Source: Pseudeuparius sepicola
Taxonomy: Eukaryota > Arthropoda > Insecta > Coleoptera > Anthribidae
Reading direction: 5' to 3'
DNA: 64,000 bases
NCBI GenBank assembly: GCA_963920635.1
Contig: OY987308.1
Location: 22,473,096-22,537,095, forward strand
Below the pieces are notes generated by a model. That model ran no database searches, was not told where the DNA came from, and saw only the letters and a program-made list of their open reading frames with translations. A program made the position numbers and the translations under genes. Positions 59,996 to 64,000 of this stretch are shown one piece after another. The stretch's first letter is position 1. Each line of letters begins with the position of its first letter.

Positions 59996-60420
59996 GATAA
60001 AGAATCCCAGGAAGGAGTCAAAGCTCTATATGTGTATTATAAAACACTTGAGACTGAAATCGTCCTGAGTAGTAACCAAGTTTTGACACAATATTTTAAT
60101 ATCTGACACGGTGATAGATGTCAGTATATGTGGTTAGGTATTTAGATACTTTTTCGAGTTTGTATGTTTAGCTGTGCGGCTTGTGGCACTTTGCTGACCG
60201 CCAAAACTGAAATGGTTCACGGATAATAGTCCAGCGGTAAGTATCTTTGTCATTTAAATTAACTTTTGAGACCACGCACCAAAGTGGCATGGGCGTTTGT
60301 GTGGGTACGTATTTCTTCATAATTATAAATTTAAACTTGGAGTTGCTGTATTATCAAGGTGCGCGCCGCTGTATGCAGAGATGACTGTCGCTCAAAATTG
60401 CTCCTTCCTGGGGTTTTTAA
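59996..60420 (+). mobile_element. Family C MITE with internal deletion
   Basis: Left end GATAAAGAATCCCAGGAAGG, right end GCTCCTTCCTGGGGTTT. A stretch before the right end is missing compared with the 53 kb copy. The open frame at 60297-60674 runs out of the MITE and is not credible as a gene. Confidence 0.78.
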
Positions 60421-60424
60421 TCTT

Positions 60425-63000
60425 TTATATTGTCATTCGTTTTTCCTGTGCTACAAACAGTCTCTCTGTTCCCTGTATATATCTCCTCAAACGGACATCT
60501 CAGGAGGGACAGTTTTATTTAACTTTCAGACGTTCGAAACCGCTTGTGTCAAAAACTTTTATGTTTACCTTTGGCCTGGACCCCAATGAGTCCTGTAGGA
60601 CTTCCCTTGCTCCATTTGCCACGTGCAGATCTCGGGCATTATGTGGCTTTTGTAGAAGCCACAAAGTCAACTAAATAATGGCATGTTTTCAATGCACTTT
60701 CTTGTCTTAGAAATTGTAATGTTGCGATATCGATTTTCAGTTGAGAAATTTCTGAACTAAACGGGCAATTCAGCCTAGGAAAGAGTTGAATCTCAGTTGA
60801 CATAATGGAAATGATATTTTACATCCGATTGGACCCACCGTATTTTTAGGTTTTTCGCAACATTAATCTGAATCATCATTAATTTTCTTAAATGGCCAGG
60901 AACAGCCATTGGCCAAATACCACTTGATGGGCCATAAAGTTGGGCATTTAAGGAAACGAATTTCCGCTGAAAGATACGCTGTTAAAATACAACATCAACG
61001 CCATTTTTAAAATATAAAAAGTAATAGGTTAAAAAACTAAAAACGCAGGAGTCCTACTGTGCACTGTTTTTTGAATCTTTTATACTATTATTTGTGAGAT
61101 ACGTTATACTGAATGCTCTTTAAAAAGCCTGACAATGCAGATGCACTACAAACAGATCTAAATGTCCCCTACAAAACTTCGCTGTTAACAGATATATATA
61201 GATACAGATTATTCTGTAAAATTTACACTTTTTTCTGTAAATTTTACAGATTATTCTTTAAGATTCACACTTTTTTTTCTGTAAATCTTACAGATTATTC
61301 TGTAAATTTTACAGATTATTTTGTAAATTATACAGAATAATCTGTGTAATTTTACAGAAAAAAGTATACATTTTTAGTAAAAAAAGTACGTGGCCCCAGG
61401 ACGCCTTCGTAAACATGCCAATCAATTTCTGTAGCTACTAAACGAGGACAAACCGTTTTCGACTTTCGCAGTGATTTTCTCAAACCTTATTCGATAGATC
61501 AATTAAGTGCCTATAAATGAACGAATTTATACGGAATTTCCCGGAAATATCCCGCTGTTATTTCATTTCGTCTCCCAGCCGATTTCTGAACGTTAAATAG
61601 GTACATTAATTAATGAAGTGTATTTTTTTGTATCTTTTAATTTGAGGGCATGCTTAAGGACCCTTTCATAGCCCCTTGTAATTACCCTGAGCAAAGAGTC
61701 TGCTATCTAAGATTGGTTAAAGGGACCAGAAATTAAGAAGATAGTGTACTTGAGTATTTAGAACCCAATTTATGTTTAAAATACTGGCTATGTTTCTTAA
61801 AGAGAACGGTATTTATTCTGCGGTAAAAGTTTAAAAAATTGATAGTAAAATGAAGCACTTTTTTAACAAAGGTTATACTCCCAATTGTGAGGGTTCAAAT
61901 TACCAATCTCGCAACGTATTTTCTAGAAGATATGAACGGAATCAGCCCCATAATGGGCGAGTTCTATGCTGAAGAACGGTTAATCCCGACCTCTATCTAG
62001 TGGAGATCTTTTATATCATATATCATATCTTTTATATCATGTCATGACACTGCGTGGTGTTGTGTTGTACGTCCAGTTTTTTTTTACAGAAACTATGAAA
62101 GCAATATGCATGCATGTTTCTCGACAATTAGATAATGTTTTATTGGTATTTTTCGGGCATATTTCTCGCTAAATCAAGACCTGTTCTTTCAATTCGCACA
62201 AAAGAATAAAAAAATCACGCGATCTGTAGATCGATCAACCTGGCATTTCTTTCCCTTATTTACCGGGGATATTTACATTCGGTACAACACAATGAAACAT
62301 AATAAGGGGGGAATTCGTTCGATGGGTTCTGTTTTTACAAGACCTATTATTATAGCTTTTATCTTAATTAGACTTAATTTCGCTTATCAATCTATTGTTT
62401 TCACTCTCAGGCATAAAAAAGTTGATATTCGTCGTCGTAATATATCATTGTCTCAGAGTTAATTGGCCTGAACATTTTTTATGATGCCAGCATCGGAGTT
62501 TTAGAAGAATTCGGTAAAGAATGTTGGAGCGCGGACGTTTATTTGGAAGATAAAATTTTTGATAAATTTCGGGAGGCCAATTTTACGGTTTAGAAATGGT
62601 TCGACGAGGCATCGTTTTGCCTTTTATGTAGATTTCTCCAAGATATTTTGTTCCATATGCTCGAGACAGGTTAGAAACTTGCAGCAACCGAAATAGATTC
62701 GAGAGAAAGCAGTGGGTATACGCCATGCCAGGTACCTCAACGAAAACTGTAAGTAAATGTTTTGCCAGGGAAATATAATTATACGGTCTCAATGCTGAAT
62801 AGAAATATCTACACTTGCCTACTGCCTCTAGGCTTGCACACCAGCCCTATTTATGATTCCAATACACGCTTATGTTATTACAAGCTTTTATTTAACTTGC
62901 CCTGTTAGTATATTGCAAGCTGAATAATTAGAACCACTTCCTGACATCCGATTGAGCTGAAATTTTGCATACACCTTTAGTTCCGGTGACAATACAACAT
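60425..63000. other. No gene seen outside the repeats
   Basis: Except for the palindromic repeats at 61.2-61.4 kb, unassigned. The small frame at 62583-62792 (minus) is not recognised. Confidence 0.5.
61210..61370. repeat. Tandem and inverted ACAGATTATTCTGTAAA repeats
   Basis: Several units of CTGTAAATTTTACAG, each itself palindromic, in direct order, closed by an inverted copy (ACAGAATAATCTGT at 61331). Could form cruciforms. Confidence 0.8.
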
Positions 63001-63019
63001 GCAATATTCAATATTGTAA

Positions 63020-63290
63020 TACTTTCAAACTGGCCGCCGCCCCAAGATGGCGGATGATGTATTTTTTGGCAACCCCCTTAATATGGGGCTTGAAGAGTAG
63101 AAAACGGTAAAGTTAGTGACTTCACACTAAATTCAATATGGCCGCCGCTCCAAGATGGCGGATTGCCTATTTGATAACCAACATGGGTATCAAATGAAAG
63201 GGCTCGACGGGTAGAAAACAATAAGGTGAATGACTTCATACGAAATCCAATATGGCGGCCGCCCCAAGATGGCGGACTAAATTTCTTTAC
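63020..63290. repeat. ~110-bp repeats with AAGATGGCGG motif
   Basis: CCAAGATGGCGG occurs at 63042, 63150 and 63264 (spacing 108 and 114). Each is preceded by a GGCCGCCGC/GGCGGCCGC block and followed by AGTAGAAAAC-type text. The motif resembles a YY1-type site. Confidence 0.78.
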
Positions 63291-63340
63291 CACCCTCCTG
63301 ATATGGGAATCAAATACGTACTAAAAAGCACAAAAGAAAA

Positions 63341-63725
63341 TTGAAAATAAAAAAAAACCTTTTTAAAAACAAGCTTTTATTTAAGCCATGTACTAAATCG
63401 AATAAAATAAGTTTAGGTTTTCGTTAAGATAATTAAATTCCAAGCTGCGAGAAGTTTTTGCAAATTGAAAAGCTTGTCGAGCGAATTGTATAAAGAAAAA
63501 ATGCGTAGGTACTTTGGCAAATAGGTAGTTGCTTATCAACCAATCACTGTCGAATAAAATTAATTGGTACTTCATCAACATTTCGCGCGACAAGCTTTTC
63601 AATTTGCAAAAACTTGTCGCAATTTGGATTTGAATTATCTTAACGAAAAACTGAACGTATTTTATTCGTTTCAGTACATGGCTTAATTAAAAGCTTGTTC
63701 TTAAAAAGGTTTTTTTTCAATTTTT
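63341..63725. mobile_element. Fold-back MITE, ~140-base arms
   Basis: Mirrored blocks include AACAAGCTTTTATTTAAGCC at 63369 against GGCTTAATTAAAAGCTTGTT at 63680, and TTGCAAATTGAAAAGCTTGT against its complement near 63590. No coding seen. Confidence 0.75.
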
Positions 63726-64000
63726 TTCGTTTAGACTTATATTAAAATTATAAGCGCCATATTATGCATATTGCTATCCCCTAAATTCCGCAAATCTTTT
63801 CAAAACTGATTTCAATATATTTGCACAAAATCAATGCCCCCGTAATTTTATTTATGACTTCCGCTTATAAAGAAGTATAAATTCTGCTTTCAAAATGACT
63901 CCCAAATAGCGGCGGCAGAACGAGCTGAAGTTATGTCCTCACCCACCACCATTGTTCCATTTTAACGACGGAATTATGAAAATTTACGCTGCTGCCTGAA

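Overview
This is insect nuclear DNA. It is AT-rich, with GT-AG introns, one clear insect neuropeptide-receptor gene on the + strand, and a very dense load of non-autonomous transposons. The order of insect cannot be fixed from the window.

The only real host gene recognised is a RYamide receptor (RYa-R, class A GPCR, neuropeptide Y receptor-like). Exon 1 (coding 23147-23712, TM1-TM4) and exon 2 (34146-34353, TM5 and the start of the third intracellular loop) are joined by a 10.4 kb phase-2 intron. The exon or exons for TM6, TM7 and the tail were not found in the remaining 29.6 kb, so they lie downstream or were missed. An upstream acceptor at 23082-23083 implies a further 5' UTR exon. The DRY-motif arginine (R3.50) reads as lysine.

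Almost everything else is transposon-derived. 0-10 kb: repeat family A, a TTAA palindromic MITE, a fold-back with Tc1/mariner-type ends, hairpin family D, and three long fold-backs (5.3-9.7 kb). 10.2-12.0 kb: a Drosophila FB-like element whose arms are 19-bp GATCT-rich tandem repeats. 13.3-15.3 kb: a 22-bp-TIR MITE split by a 1.4 kb element that itself holds (TA)n-flanked inverted repeats. 17.8-23.0 kb: two inverted ~0.95-1.06 kb elements with decayed THAP-domain coding sequence. 19.4 and 48.8 kb: a ~1.06 kb direct duplication. Receptor intron (23.7-34.1 kb): several fold-backs, including a nested 1.9 kb one carrying a broken DDE transposase. 34.5-39.4 kb: a non-coding dispersed repeat. 40.2-45.2 kb: deeply nested elements, including the 3' end of a Dong/R4-like non-LTR retrotransposon lying inside (TAA)n. 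45.9-60 kb: more fold-backs and MITE copies. 61-64 kb: AT-rich palindromic repeats, ~110-bp repeats with an AAGATGGCGG motif, and a terminal fold-back.

The main theme is inverted repeats. Ten or so elements fold back over hundreds of bases. Most share TA targets and CAGGGTG or CAGTGTG termini, and one keeps transposase remains, pointing to a Tc1/mariner-type source. Those inside the receptor gene would be transcribed as long hairpins.
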